Positions 46,049 through 54,307 of a stretch of DNA of 64,000 bases are shown here, piece after piece. A program made the position numbers and the translations under genes. Location: contig NZ_KB900609.1 of NCBI RefSeq assembly GCF_000379105.1, positions 836,630 to 900,629 on the forward strand, written 5' to 3'. The notes below the pieces were generated by a model that saw only the letters and a program-made list of their open reading frames with translations, had not been told where the DNA came from and searched no databases. The first letter of the stretch is position 1; each line of letters starts with the position of its first letter. This DNA comes from Methylobacterium sp. WSM2598 (lineage in GTDB: Bacteria > Pseudomonadota > Alphaproteobacteria > Rhizobiales > Beijerinckiaceae).

Positions 46049-46087
46049 AGACCTGCCGCGGGCCCATCGCGGCCCACCGCCAAGCCC

Positions 46088-46342
46088 CTATCGGTGCACC
46101 GGCCCTTCCGCCTTGGCGGTGCCGAGGATGCAGAGCGCGATGCCGAGCATGCCGACCAGCGTCCCCAACGGGGAGGTGTGGGTGTAAGAGTAGGAGTAGC
46201 CCGCGCCGCCCACCACGATCCCCGCCAAGATGAGCAGCAGACCTTTGACCGAGGAGAGCTTGCTCACGTCCGGCGGCGACGTGCTCGCCAGGGGGGCACC
46301 TGACGCCGGTGCGGGCGCTTCGGGGGCGAGGCTCTGAGCCAT
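46088..46342 (-). CDS. Small membrane protein, function unknown (84 aa)
   Basis: Starts MAQSLAPEAPAPASGAPLAS, a Pro/Ala-rich cytoplasmic tail, then two hydrophobic helices: VKGLLLILAGIVVGGAGYSY and SPLGTLVGMLGIALCILGTA. GGGAGG lies six bases upstream of the ATG at 46342, which decides the start over the Met at 46435. Family not recognised. Confidence 0.6.
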   Translation of the reverse strand: MAQSLAPEAPAPASGAPLASTSPPDVSKLSSVKGLLLILAGIVVGGAGYSYSYTHTSPLGTLVGMLGIALCILGTAKAEGPVHR

Positions 46343-46670
46343 GCTGACCTCCCTGTGATCAGCCGCCGTCAATTTAGCAGAACCCGGAACGAAATACGAT
46401 CGCAGAACGCGGACACGTTCTGAAACGAGGAGCACCCGTCAAGGTTCGCGCGCTGCGCATCAATTCACGCCCACGCTCGCTGCGCAATCCGACATCGCGA
46501 GTGCTGACGCATCAGGACGGTGTCGAGGACGGGACGTGGCAGTCCCGCACCCGGACAGCGTTCGTGATCGCCGCGACAGGCTTCGGCATTCGCTCCGGCA
46601 TCAAATCGGCTGGACGGGCGTTGTCCCCACGAGTGTCACAGGTGAGGCATCAGCCGGGAGGCTCTGTCAC

Positions 46671-47000
46671 ATGATGGACGATCACCCGCTCATCTGGCGG
46701 CCTGCGCGGCCCGGGGAGGCGGCCGACTTCTTCGCGGAGGTCGATGGTCACACGTTCGCTCGGGTCTGCAAGGTCATCCGCATGCCATCCTGGACCCCTC
46801 AGTGGGCCTGGAGCATCCTCCTGCGACAGCCCGCGTCCGTTCTCGGCTTCGACAAGTCAGGAACCGCGCCGACGAAGGGACAAGCCGTCGCTGCCGTGAG
46901 GGAGCGATGGCTCCTGGCGCGCGAGTGGTCCGCATGGATGGGCGAACCGCCGATCGCGGAGCGGGACGTGGCCCGCGCGGGGATCGCATCGCACCTCTGA
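46671..47000 (+). CDS. Hypothetical protein (109 aa)
   Basis: MMDDHPLIWRPARPGEAADF, then EVDGHTFARVCKVIRMPSWT, WAWSILLRQPASVLGFDKSG and GQAVAAVRERWLLAREWSAW. The Trp-rich body looks like a real small soluble protein but is not recognised by name. GGGAGG lies nine bases upstream of the ATG at 46671. It sits beside the tRNA-Pro att region. Confidence 0.55.
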   Translation: MMDDHPLIWRPARPGEAADFFAEVDGHTFARVCKVIRMPSWTPQWAWSILLRQPASVLGFDKSGTAPTKGQAVAAVRERWLLAREWSAWMGEPPIAERDVARAGIASHL

Positions 47001-47197
47001 CGCCGCGGCGCGCATGGTGCCCCCGCCCTGCTCCGTCTCGGCCATGACGGGCAGGGCCGCGCGGTCGCAACGCCCCTGCTCGGCGGGCTCTCGGTCCGAG
47101 GACGACCGCACGCACCGTTGCGCAGCACCTCCGCGCCGACATGGCCGCGCGACTTGGCGCCAAGTGGCAACGGGTGAGCGCGGCCCAGTGCGGGCGC

Positions 47198-47286
47198 ATG
47201 ATGGTCGAAACCCTGGAGCGCGTCTCCGGCGACACCATCCGAGCCACCAGCAGCAGGCGGCCGCGAACTTCGGCCGGAAGGGCTGA
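47198..47286 (+). pseudogene. Remnant of a second tyrosine-integrase C-terminus
   Basis: Reads MMVETLER and, after a frame change, RRHHPSHQQQAAANFGRKG then stop. This matches the end of the intact integrase on the other strand (MTVETLERTYGHHHADHQKQ, AAANIVRKAR). Only the last 30 or so codons survive, with a frameshift at the catalytic Tyr region. It points toward the tRNA-Pro fragment from the opposite side. Confidence 0.65.
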
Positions 47287-47353
47287 TCCGGTCCACCATC
47301 TCGATGGTATTGATCGGGTACTTCTGTGAGCCGCTGAGCTGTCTCGGGAATTT

Positions 47354-47408
47354 TGGTCGGAGTGGCAGGATTTGAACCTGCGACCCCCACGTCCCGAACG
47401 TGGTGCGC
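47354..47408 (-). other. tRNA-Pro 3' fragment, probable attachment site
   Basis: On the minus strand GCGCACCACGTTCGGGACGT and following bases form the anticodon arm (CGG), variable loop, T arm (CAGG-TTCAAAT-CCTG), acceptor 3' strand and CCA of tRNA-Pro. The D arm and acceptor 5' strand are missing. An integrase gene begins its C-terminal end 100 bases away. This is the expected att duplicate of an island integrated at the 3' end of a tRNA-Pro gene. Confidence 0.75.
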
Positions 47409-47457
47409 CATGCATGTATCACTGATTCATAAGGCTTTTCCCTCACTCTGAGGACCG

Positions 47458-47503
47458 CATTCGGACCGGTTTCTACTTTCATTCGGTCCACCATTCGGTC
47501 CAC
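47458..47503. repeat. Short direct repeats between att and integrase
   Basis: CATTCGGTCCAC occurs twice in tandem (47480-47491, 47492-47503) and a partial copy CATTCGGACC at 47458-47467. They resemble integrase arm-type sites; binding is not shown. Confidence 0.5.
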
Positions 47504-47508
47504 ACCGC

Positions 47509-48624
47509 TCATCGGGCCTTCCTCACGATGTTCGCCGCGGCCTGCTTCTGATGGTCGGCGTGGTGGTGGCCGTAGGTCCGCTCCAGCGTCTCGACCGTCA
47601 TGCCAAGATAGCCTGCCGCCTCCCACAGGTCGGTCCCGCGTTGCATCAGCCACGTGGCCGCCGTGTGCCGGAGCGTGTGCGGCGTGACGTCGACGAGCTC
47701 GGCATCCTTGCAGGCTCCGCGGAACGCCTTCTCCACCCCCGTCCCGACCGGCTTGCCCAGCCACTCGACTGCGTAGGTCTGACCGTTCCCGCGCCAGCGG
47801 CGCATGTGCGCGAGAAGCCGATTGGGGAGGCGCACAGGCGGGCGGCGCTTCTTCGTCTCGCGCTCGCCCGAGGCGCGCCGGTAGAAGACGCCGAGATCGA
47901 GGTCTATCCACCCGCCGCCCTGGATGGGCCCGAGTGAGGCGCCGCACACCGCGCTCGCCCGCGTGCCGGTGTAGAGCGCCACCAGTACGAAGCGTGCGAC
48001 ATGCTGACGCGAGCGCCGCCCGGTGGGCGAGCCCTTCTGCACCTCGCGATAGCGCCACGCGGCCCAGATCAGGCGTGCGGCCTCGGACCGGGTGAGCCAC
48101 CGATCGCGTGCGGGGCCGCGTTCAGGGAGCACGACGCTCACCACCTCGCGGCAGTAGCCCTCGGCATGATGGTAGCGGATGGCTGCGCGGAGATCCTCGA
48201 GCTCGCGCCTAGCGACAGGGGCGTTGCGGTGGTCGACGTAAGCCCGGCAGGTTCGGCCCGTGACCTCGGACAGCTTCCGGTCGCCCCACCACGCCATCAG
48301 GGTCTCGCACCGCCTAATGACCTCGACCGGCCTCGCCTGCTTCGGCGCTCGCTCCTCGGCATACAGGCGAATCACGTCCGCGAGGGCGACCTCATCGGCG
48401 TAACGGTTGCGCTCGCGCGAGACATGCCGGCGCCGGAGGAGATATTGGGCGAGGGCCTCTTGAGCCTCTGGCGGAGGTCGGCCAGCGCGGCTTCCGCGGA
48501 TGCCCGTGCTGACACGGACTCCGTTGTCGTCCTTGATGGTCCAGGTGCCGGGTCGGCGCTTGCCGTCCGATCCGCGGTTGCCAGGCTTGAGCCACAGTCG
48601 AGGGCCCTTGGCTTCTGCCGACAT
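47509..48624 (-). CDS. Tyrosine recombinase/integrase
   Basis: A 371-residue site-specific recombinase. Catalytic residues are visible: Arg in ALYTGTRASAVCG, His-x-x-Arg in VTPHTLRHTAATWLMQRG, and Tyr in TVETLERTYGHHHADH. The N-terminal SAM-like core-binding part covers about residues 75-175. The ATG at 48624 or a GTG at 48636 could start it. It lies next to the tRNA-Pro fragment and short direct repeats and should drive integration and excision of the island to its right. All catalytic residues are intact. Confidence 0.88.
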   Translation of the reverse strand: MSAEAKGPRLWLKPGNRGSDGKRRPGTWTIKDDNGVRVSTGIRGSRAGRPPPEAQEALAQYLLRRRHVSRERNRYADEVALADVIRLYAEERAPKQARPVEVIRRCETLMAWWGDRKLSEVTGRTCRAYVDHRNAPVARRELEDLRAAIRYHHAEGYCREVVSVVLPERGPARDRWLTRSEAARLIWAAWRYREVQKGSPTGRRSRQHVARFVLVALYTGTRASAVCGASLGPIQGGGWIDLDLGVFYRRASGERETKKRRPPVRLPNRLLAHMRRWRGNGQTYAVEWLGKPVGTGVEKAFRGACKDAELVDVTPHTLRHTAATWLMQRGTDLWEAAGYLGMTVETLERTYGHHHADHQKQAAANIVRKAR

Positions 48625-48827
48625 CTCGCGCGCCACTCCCTGATCCAGGCCAGCGTCGTATAGATCCGGCCGCCGAGACGCTCGATTTGCAGTTCGTCGC
48701 GGCCAGCTGCCCGGCGAAGCACCAAACCAGATACCGCCCCATCCGGGAAGGCAACCGCGGCCGCAACGTCGAGCAACAGCGGGGTATCGTCTGCGATTTC
48801 ATCCCGGCTCGGTATGCGCGCGGGCAT
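48372..48827 (-). CDS. Excisionase-like DNA-binding protein overlapping the integrase gene
   Basis: A 151-residue protein. The first 65 residues (LLLDVAAAVAFPDGAVSGLV, ELQIERLGGRIYTTLAWIRE, RCRQKP) match the small MerR-like/excisionase proteins often found just before integrases in Hyphomicrobiales islands. The C-terminal part, ALADLRQRLKRPSPNISSGA followed by TVTPMRSPS, is encoded in another frame of the integrase gene, an overlap of about 250 bases. Similar tails are remembered for relatives, so the overlap is probably real rather than a missed stop. It would bend DNA and steer the integrase toward excision. Confidence 0.65.
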   Translation of the reverse strand: MPARIPSRDEIADDTPLLLDVAAAVAFPDGAVSGLVLRRAAGRDELQIERLGGRIYTTLAWIREWRARCRQKPRALDCGSSLATADRTASADPAPGPSRTTTESVSARASAEAALADLRQRLKRPSPNISSGAGMSRASATVTPMRSPSRT

Positions 48828-49494
48828 TCACTCCTCCTCTCCGTGTAGCCTCGGGGCGGGATCAATCAATTGGCACGACAGCGCAGCGGCCTTTGTCCCC
48901 GGCGAGAGTTCCGGGCAATCACCGGGGAGATCCCCTGGTGCGCCCAATCGAGTAGGTCCATGTAGTGGCCCGGTCGATGGATCATCCCGCCCTAGAATCG
49001 GGCAACGCCGAACTCTGTCGCGGGGCTAGCCTGTCCGAGTCGCACTGATCTTTTTGCGGTTGTAGAATTTCGACAGGCGCAGGCCGTAAACGCGTCACCA
49101 ATCCTCAATGGATTTCCTGGACATGTCTGCACCCAATTGGCTGCGGGTGGACAGACCATGTCAGGCGTGGCGGCGCTTCACCATGACGGAAAAGGTAGAT
49201 GTTTTTTCGGAAGTCGCGGGCCGGCTCCGATGTCACTGATCTACGTGCCAGGTGGTGGCACACTCCACTGACGTCCTCCGCGCCTGTCTGTGAATCGGCG
49301 TCCAAAGCGGACCCGCGGATCACTTGCGCCTAAGCATTTGAAAAGCTTTGTCTTTGGCTCGTAGAAGTAGGCACCGCTTCGGCGCCGATCGGCGTCCAAA
49401 AGGTGCCCACCCCAGTGACGGAAATGCCTTTCTGATCAAATTTTTAAACAGCAGACGAGGGTGGGGCCACTTCGGACGCCCATCTACAGGGCAA
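48828..49494. other. Intergenic stretch, nothing certain
   Basis: 667 bases between the excisionase-like gene and the caspase-like remnant. Some frames enter the caspase frame from the left but show no homology. No RNA or repeat was recognised. Confidence 0.35.
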
Positions 49495-50007
49495 GCCGAC
49501 TGGGCTATGGTCTACTACGCCGGGCATGGCATCGAGGTGGGTGGGACCAACTACCTCCTGCCCGTGGATGCGCAGCTCAAGACGGACCGGGACGTTCAGT
49601 TCGAGGCCGTCACTCTGGATCAGGTGCTCAGTAGCGTGGAGGGCGCGCGCAAGCTGCGGATCATCATCCTCGACGCATGCCGAAACAATCCGTTCATCCC
49701 AGAGATGGCCCGCACCATGACATCACGCTCTATCGGCCGCGGACTGGCGCGTGTGGAACCAGAAACGGGCGGTACACTGGTCGTATATGCCACGAAAGCT
49801 GGCCAAGTCGCTCTGGACGGAGCTCTCGGGCAGAACAACAGTCCCTTCGTGGCCGCACTTACCCGCAACCTTGTGAAGCCTGGGCTTGAGATCAATCGAG
49901 TGTTCCGGGCAGTCCGCGACGATGTCCTTGCTGAGACGGACCGCAGGCAGGAGCCGTTCGTGTACGGCTCGCTGCCGAACGAAGACTTCTACTTCAAGGC
50001 GCCCTGA
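49495..50007 (+). pseudogene. Caspase-family (C14) protein, 5'-truncated
   Basis: Recognisable caspase-like sequence begins abruptly at ADWAMVYYAGHGIEVGG with the catalytic His, goes through NYLLPVDAQLKTDRDVQFEA and LRIIILDACRNNPF with the catalytic Cys, and ends VYGSLPNEDFYFKAP. The first strands and helices of the p20-like domain (about 60-80 residues, usually beginning with a RVALVIGN-type motif) are missing, and the in-frame sequence upstream is unrelated. An in-frame ATG at 49348 could make a 219-residue product, but without the fold's first strand it is probably inactive. The catalytic dyad itself is intact. Confidence 0.65.
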
Positions 50008-50149
50008 CTGGCGTGACGGGCGGGGTTCACCCAAACTGGCAGGCTGATGAGAGGCAATGGACGTCCCGGCAAAGGTGTTGATGATCGCCGCAGCGTACTT
50101 TGCAATTGCTCAAATCTGAGCAAACTTCTCCCCAAGGATGGGGAAGCCG

Positions 50150-50434
50150 ATGCAGCGGGTCCTAGTTAGATCGCTTATCGCGTCGGGCACCCTCATCACA
50201 CTTCTAGCCTCCGGCGCCGCTGCCCGCGAGTTCCGAGAGCCGAACGAGAACACGCTCGACCGGCACGGCCGGTATATCAACCGAGATGGCCGGTCGGTGC
50301 ACCAGCCGGCGCACACACGGGACGGCAGCAAGCCCGAGGGAGCGACAGCCCACTGCCGAGACGGCACGTGGAGCTTCAGCCGGCACCGCGCTGGAACGTG
50401 CTCGGGGCATCATGGCGTCGCGAGTTGGGAGTGA
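50150..50434 (+). CDS. Secreted DUF3761 family protein
   Basis: A 94-residue exported protein. The signal peptide is MQRVLVRSLIASGTLITLLA ending at GAAA. The mature end has the DUF3761 signature AHCRDGTWSFSRHRAGTCSG and HHGVASWE, with two Cys likely forming a disulphide and paired His. Function unknown. GGGGAAG lies just upstream of the ATG at 50150. Single gene on the island. Confidence 0.78.
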   Translation: MQRVLVRSLIASGTLITLLASGAAAREFREPNENTLDRHGRYINRDGRSVHQPAHTRDGSKPEGATAHCRDGTWSFSRHRAGTCSGHHGVASWE

Positions 50435-50693
50435 TCTCGGCCGGTGCTGGAACTAGGCGCGAGAGCGCCTAGTTCCGTCCACTCTGGGACAGATTGTGAA
50501 TGCGGCGGCTTCCATAAGAATATCGAAAATATTTATGGCAGATCAGCTGCACAAAGAATTTCTTTTCAGCGCACGCGTACGCGCGGAAAAGTAATAGTTC
50601 CTGATGCGATCGCCTTCGAATTGGTGTGAAGCTCTCCAGTGCTCAATGCAGGCGATTTCGGCCCTCGCAGGGCGGCGACCATCTTCTGCCTGT

Positions 50694-51782
50694 TTAAGCC
50701 TTCAGTTGCTCTAGCCCGTCCCAGTCGAAGACAATGCCGTGGCCGGGCCGGTCAGGCGCACGCGCCTTGCCCTCCGCGATGGCGAGCGGCTCGGCGATGT
50801 AGCGCTCCAGGCCGAAGCCGTGCGCCTCCAGGTACGAGCGGTTCGGACAGGCGGCGAGCAGGTGCACCGTCACGTCGTGCGCCCCGTGGCTCGTCACCGG
50901 CAGGTTGAAGGCTTCCGCCAGCCGCGCGATCTTCATGAAGGCCGTGACGCCTCCGCAGTTCGTCACGTCGGGCTCCGGGTAGGTCACAGCGCCCGCCGCG
51001 ATGTACGCCTTGAACTCCCAGAGCGAACGGAGGTTCTCGCCCGCCGCCACCGGCAGCCCGCCCTCGCGCACGATGCGGGCGTGACCCGCCGGATCGTCGG
51101 GGATGGTCGGCTCCTCCAGCCAGGTCAGATCGTGAGGCGCGAAGGCGCGCGCCGCCCGGATTGCCTCGTCCACGCCCCACTTCATGTTGGCGTCCGCCAT
51201 CAGCGGGAAGCCCGCTCCGAGGTGCGCGCGCATTGCGGCCACGCGCTCGATGTCCTCGTGCAGACGTGGGCGCCCGACCTTCATCTTGATGGCGCGAAAG
51301 CCCTTGGCGAGGTTGTCGTCGGTCTGGCGCAGCAGCGCGTCGAGGGGCAGGTCGAGGTCGATACCGCCCGCGTAGACCGGGACATCCGGGTCAAAGCCAC
51401 CGAGCAGCGACCAGAGCGGTGCGCCCGCGCGGCGCGCCTTGAGGTCCCAAAGTGCCATGTCGAAGGCGGAGAGCGCGAGCACGGTCGGCCCGCCGCGCCC
51501 ACCGTAGTGCAAGGCCCACCACAGTTTGTGCCAGAGCGCCTCGATGCGGTCCGCGTCCTCGCCTGCCACAATCTCCGGGATCTCGCGGGCGAGCACCGCG
51601 TGGACAGCCGCACCGTTGCGCCCGACCGTGTAGGTGTAGCCGACACCCTCCGCACCGTCGCGGTCGCGCACCCGCACGGTGACGAGTTCGAAAGCGCGCA
51701 TGGCGCCGTGCGTCGAGTCGGTCAGCACCTGCGGCAGCGGGATGCGGTAGAAGCCGGGCTCGACGGCGATGATCGTGTGCAT
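50694..51782 (-). CDS. Enolase-superfamily enzyme, mandelate racemase/muconate-lactonizing group
   Basis: A 362-residue enzyme. The capping domain (about 1-120, with YTYTVGRNGAAVHAVLA) precedes the barrel. Catalytic parts: Lys-x-Lys in AIKMKVGRP, metal ligands in MADANMKWG, LTWLEEPTIPDD and VAAGENLRS, and the base in NLPVTSHGAHDVTVHLLAAC. It abstracts the alpha-proton of a carboxylate, as in sugar-acid dehydratases, racemases or cycloisomerases; the exact reaction is not decidable. The ATG at 51782 has GGGAGGACGCC upstream. It lies on the island near the malonate genes but is separated from them by 335 bases. Confidence 0.85.
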   Translation of the reverse strand: MHTIIAVEPGFYRIPLPQVLTDSTHGAMRAFELVTVRVRDRDGAEGVGYTYTVGRNGAAVHAVLAREIPEIVAGEDADRIEALWHKLWWALHYGGRGGPTVLALSAFDMALWDLKARRAGAPLWSLLGGFDPDVPVYAGGIDLDLPLDALLRQTDDNLAKGFRAIKMKVGRPRLHEDIERVAAMRAHLGAGFPLMADANMKWGVDEAIRAARAFAPHDLTWLEEPTIPDDPAGHARIVREGGLPVAAGENLRSLWEFKAYIAAGAVTYPEPDVTNCGGVTAFMKIARLAEAFNLPVTSHGAHDVTVHLLAACPNRSYLEAHGFGLERYIAEPLAIAEGKARAPDRPGHGIVFDWDGLEQLKA

Positions 51783-52117
51783 GGCGTCCTCCCGCGGTGT
51801 CATTCGTGGGACCGTGATAGCGGAGGCGCGGCGAGGCAGCGAGGCGCACGGCTGATGGAACAGGTCTGACGCTTATGACCCGTACGCGAGGCTCGCTGCG
51901 GGTGGTTCTATGCCCTTCGCGGAGACGCCCCGGAAGGGCAGGAATGCGCCATTTCCTGACCTTCGAACCGGGCCGCCGGAGCGGCCGCTCGTCACTTGGT
52001 AGCTGACCTTCATCGTGCGATCGCACTGGCGACCCGACCGGCCGGCAGGGTCAATGCTCACACCCACGAGGCGCTCGTACGGTGATCACTTGAAGGCTCG
52101 CAGGCCGAGATGCCCAC
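51783..52117. other. Intergenic stretch with a dispersed repeat
   Basis: 335 bases upstream of the enolase-superfamily gene and after the GntR gene. It holds the second-family repeat at 51931-51990. Confidence 0.4.
51931..51990 (-). repeat. Second dispersed repeat family, copy 2 of 2
   Basis: On the minus strand, core TTCGAAGGTCAGGAAATGGC. It aligns with 27404-27463 at 47 of 60 bases by hand. Confidence 0.55.
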
Positions 52118-52786
52118 TCACTCGCTCGCGTGCTCCGCCACGTAGCGGCCGAGCGCGCTCGCGGCATTGAGCATGTGCGCACGCATCCGCCGCGCCGCAG
52201 CCTCCCCGTCGCCCTCCGCGATCGCCTGCAGGATCTCGCCGTGCTCCGCGCGCGAGCGCCGGATGCGCTCGCCGTGGCGCAACTGCGTGCGACGGAAGGC
52301 CGAGAGGCGCCCCCGGATCGCCAGCGCCTGCTCGGCCATGAAGCCATTGTGGGTCGCCCGGTAAAGCGCCTCATGGAAGGTGCGGTTCTGGGCGTCGTAG
52401 GCGTCGTAGTCTTGCGCGGCCACCGCCGCGGCCGATTGCTCGTGCAGGTCCATCAGAGCGCTTAGTTCAAGCGGCGTCATCCGGTAGGTGGCCAGCCGCA
52501 CGCACAGCGCCTCGAACTCCGCCGTGGTCTCGAACATCTCCATGATCCGCTCAGGGGTCATGCGCGTGACGACCACTCCGCGCCGCGGCCGCACCTCGAC
52601 GAGGCCGCTGGAGGCGAGCTGCCGCAGAGCCTCGCGCACGGGCGTGCGCGAGGCGCCGAAGCGGTCGGCTAGATCCTGCTCGTCGAGGGCGATGCCCGCC
52701 GGCAGCGCGCCGGAGGCGATCTCGTCCGTCAAGGCGTTGCGGATCTGATCGGAGAGGAGACCCCGCCCTTCGACACTGACGTCCAT
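52118..52786 (-). CDS. GntR-family regulator (FCD type), probable malonate-gene regulator
   Basis: A 222-residue repressor-type regulator. The N-terminal winged helix has LLSDQIRNALTDEIASGALP, LADRFGASRTPVREALRQLA and the following GLVEVRPRRGVVVTRM; the C-terminal FCD domain has FHEALYRATHNGF and SRAEHGEILQAIAEGDGEAA with metal/ligand His. The ATG at 52786 has AAGAGGA upstream. Another ATG at 52846 overlaps the madM stop (ATGA) and cannot be excluded. It is the last gene of the madL-madM unit and probably answers to malonate. Confidence 0.85.
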   Translation of the reverse strand: MDVSVEGRGLLSDQIRNALTDEIASGALPAGIALDEQDLADRFGASRTPVREALRQLASSGLVEVRPRRGVVVTRMTPERIMEMFETTAEFEALCVRLATYRMTPLELSALMDLHEQSAAAVAAQDYDAYDAQNRTFHEALYRATHNGFMAEQALAIRGRLSAFRRTQLRHGERIRRSRAEHGEILQAIAEGDGEAAARRMRAHMLNAASALGRYVAEHASE

Positions 52787-52842
52787 GCCGTCATCCTCTT
52801 GCTTCCCGCCGGACACATCCTCGGGTCCGGGCTCCGGCCGGG

Positions 52843-53607
52843 TCATCCCACGATCGCTCGCACAATCAGGAAGAACAGCGATGGACCCACAAGGCAGCCG
52901 ATGCCGGTGTGGAACGTCGCCGTCAACGCCCCGTAGGGGACGAGCTTGGGATCGGTGGCGGCAAGGCCACCCGCGACGCCGCTCACCGTGCCCATCAGGC
53001 CGCCATAGGCCATCGCCGAGCGCGGGTTGTCGAGGCCGATCAGCCGGGCGACCAGTGGCGTGCCCACCATCACCATTACGGCCTTGGTGACGCCCGTGGC
53101 GATGGAGAGCGCCATCACGGTGGAATCCGCGCCGAGTGCCGCGCCCGTCACCGGTCCGACGATGTAGGTAATGGCGCCCGCCCCGATCGTCGTGATCGAG
53201 ACCGCGTCGTGATAACCGAAGGCCGCCGCCGTCAGCGTCCCAACGATGAAGGGCAGCACCGTGCCGAGGGCGAGCGCAATCACGCCGAGGAGGCCGGCGC
53301 GGCGGGCCTCGATGACGTCCACCTCGAAGGCGGTCGCGACGATGGCGAAGTCGCGCAACATCGCGCCGCCCATCAGGCCGATCCCGGCCAGGGCCGGGAT
53401 GTCGGCGAGACCCCGCTTACCCCCCGTGACGAGCCCGCCGACATAGGCGAGCACGAGGCCGAGCACGATGGCGATGGCCGAGCCGTGGATGCGCCCGCGC
53501 GTCAGGCGCTTGCCGACGAAGTTCGAGATCAACATCAGCCCACCGACTACCGCGAAGGCGGCGACCAGGCTCTGCTCGACGAAGACGTGTTCCAGCATGT
53601 GCAGCAT
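52843..53607 (-). CDS. madM: Malonate transporter subunit MadM
   Basis: A 254-residue membrane protein with about eight to nine helices: VAAFAVVGGLMLISNFVGKR, GRIHGSAIAIVLGLVLAYVG, IPALAGIGLMGGAMLRDFAI, TTIGAGAITYIVGPVTGAAL, and a long C-terminal MAYGGLMGTVSGVAGGLAAT region. It forms the sodium-malonate carrier with MadL. GGAGGTGACCCCC precedes the ATG, and the TGA inside this sequence is the madL stop, so the pair is translationally linked. A longer frame through the madL region is a shadow. Confidence 0.88.
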   Translation of the reverse strand: MLHMLEHVFVEQSLVAAFAVVGGLMLISNFVGKRLTRGRIHGSAIAIVLGLVLAYVGGLVTGGKRGLADIPALAGIGLMGGAMLRDFAIVATAFEVDVIEARRAGLLGVIALALGTVLPFIVGTLTAAAFGYHDAVSITTIGAGAITYIVGPVTGAALGADSTVMALSIATGVTKAVMVMVGTPLVARLIGLDNPRSAMAYGGLMGTVSGVAGGLAATDPKLVPYGALTATFHTGIGCLVGPSLFFLIVRAIVG

Positions 53608-53612
53608 GGGGG

Positions 53613-54059
53613 TCACCTCCGGGCCGTCGTGGAATAGGGCGCCTCGTCGGTGTCGCCCGCGATCACCGCACCGCCGTGCTCGACCTCGGCGCTGATCTTC
53701 GCCGACCGGCCGCCGAGCCGACCGAGCAACGCCGTCGCGGCGAAGCACAGCATCACGCTGCCGACCGCCGCGATGACCACGATCGGGCCGCCGCTCACGG
53801 CCGCCACGACGTTCTGCTGCGCGGCCATGGCGACCACGATGGGGATGTACATGGTCGCCCAGAACTCGACCCCGAGTTGGGTCGCGTGGCTGAGCCGGCC
53901 GTGACGCACCAGCCAGACCCGAGCGGCGATCAGCAGCATCATGGCGATGCCGACGCCGCCGACATTCGCCTTCACCTGAAGCAGAACCCCGAGCAGGTCG
54001 CCCAGGAACACCCCGATCAGGGTGCAGAGCGCGAGGAGCGCGACGCCGAGGATCGTCAT
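53613..54059 (-). CDS. madL: Malonate transporter subunit MadL
   Basis: A 148-residue membrane protein with four helices: MTILGVALLALCTLIGVFLG, GVGIAMMLLIAARVWLV, EFWATMYIPIVVAMAAQQNV, and VVIAAVGSVMLCFAATALLG. The family length is about 130-150. The ATG at 54059 has GGGAGGGCGACC upstream; longer frames reaching 54290 include promoter sequence. First gene of the madL-madM-gntR unit, divergent from mdc. Confidence 0.87.
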   Translation of the reverse strand: MTILGVALLALCTLIGVFLGDLLGVLLQVKANVGGVGIAMMLLIAARVWLVRHGRLSHATQLGVEFWATMYIPIVVAMAAQQNVVAAVSGGPIVVIAAVGSVMLCFAATALLGRLGGRSAKISAEVEHGGAVIAGDTDEAPYSTTARR

Positions 54060-54180
54060 CGGTCGCCCTCCCGGCGCGTGCCGGCCAGCACGGATCGGCG
54101 GCCCGGCTCGGGCCTTGTGCATGCACCCATCATGGGGCGTCTCCTTCCCGTATGCGATGTTTCGCGTTGACGACCTACTC

Positions 54181-54220
54181 GTATACAGGTTCTTGACACG
54201 GGCGCAAGATAGAATACAAG
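54181..54220. promoter_or_regulatory. Control region between mad and mdc operons, possible GntR sites
   Basis: In the 248-base gap between madL and mdcA, two related 9-base motifs, GTATACAGG (54181-54189) and GAATACAAG (54212-54220), lie 31 bases apart, about three helix turns. TTGACA at 54193-54198 lies between them, a likely -35 box for mdc. The arrangement fits cooperative repression of the divergent operons by the nearby GntR protein. This is prediction. Confidence 0.45.
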
Positions 54221-54307
54221 AGAGCCGCATTGGCGCTGCTGCGGATGCAGTCGGGGCCGATGAACGGCCTTGCGCATACGCAGGCGTCACAGCAGGGAGT
54301 GGAGTGG

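Larger units (their letters stand above)
45389..46087. other. Repeat-rich intergenic stretch
   Basis: 699 bases without a supportable gene. The right half holds two tandem copies of a roughly 60-base unit (45889-46010) and REP-like palindrome 3 (46012-46048). Confidence 0.5.

Noticed and set aside
46799..48100. 433-codon minus-strand frame crossing the tRNA-Pro fragment
   Set aside because: It is a shadow frame of the integrase gene joined to read-through of the tRNA fragment; no consistent protein features.
53608..54126. Extension of the madM frame through madL
   Set aside because: It covers madL in another frame; a strong ribosome binding site before 53607 sets the madM start.
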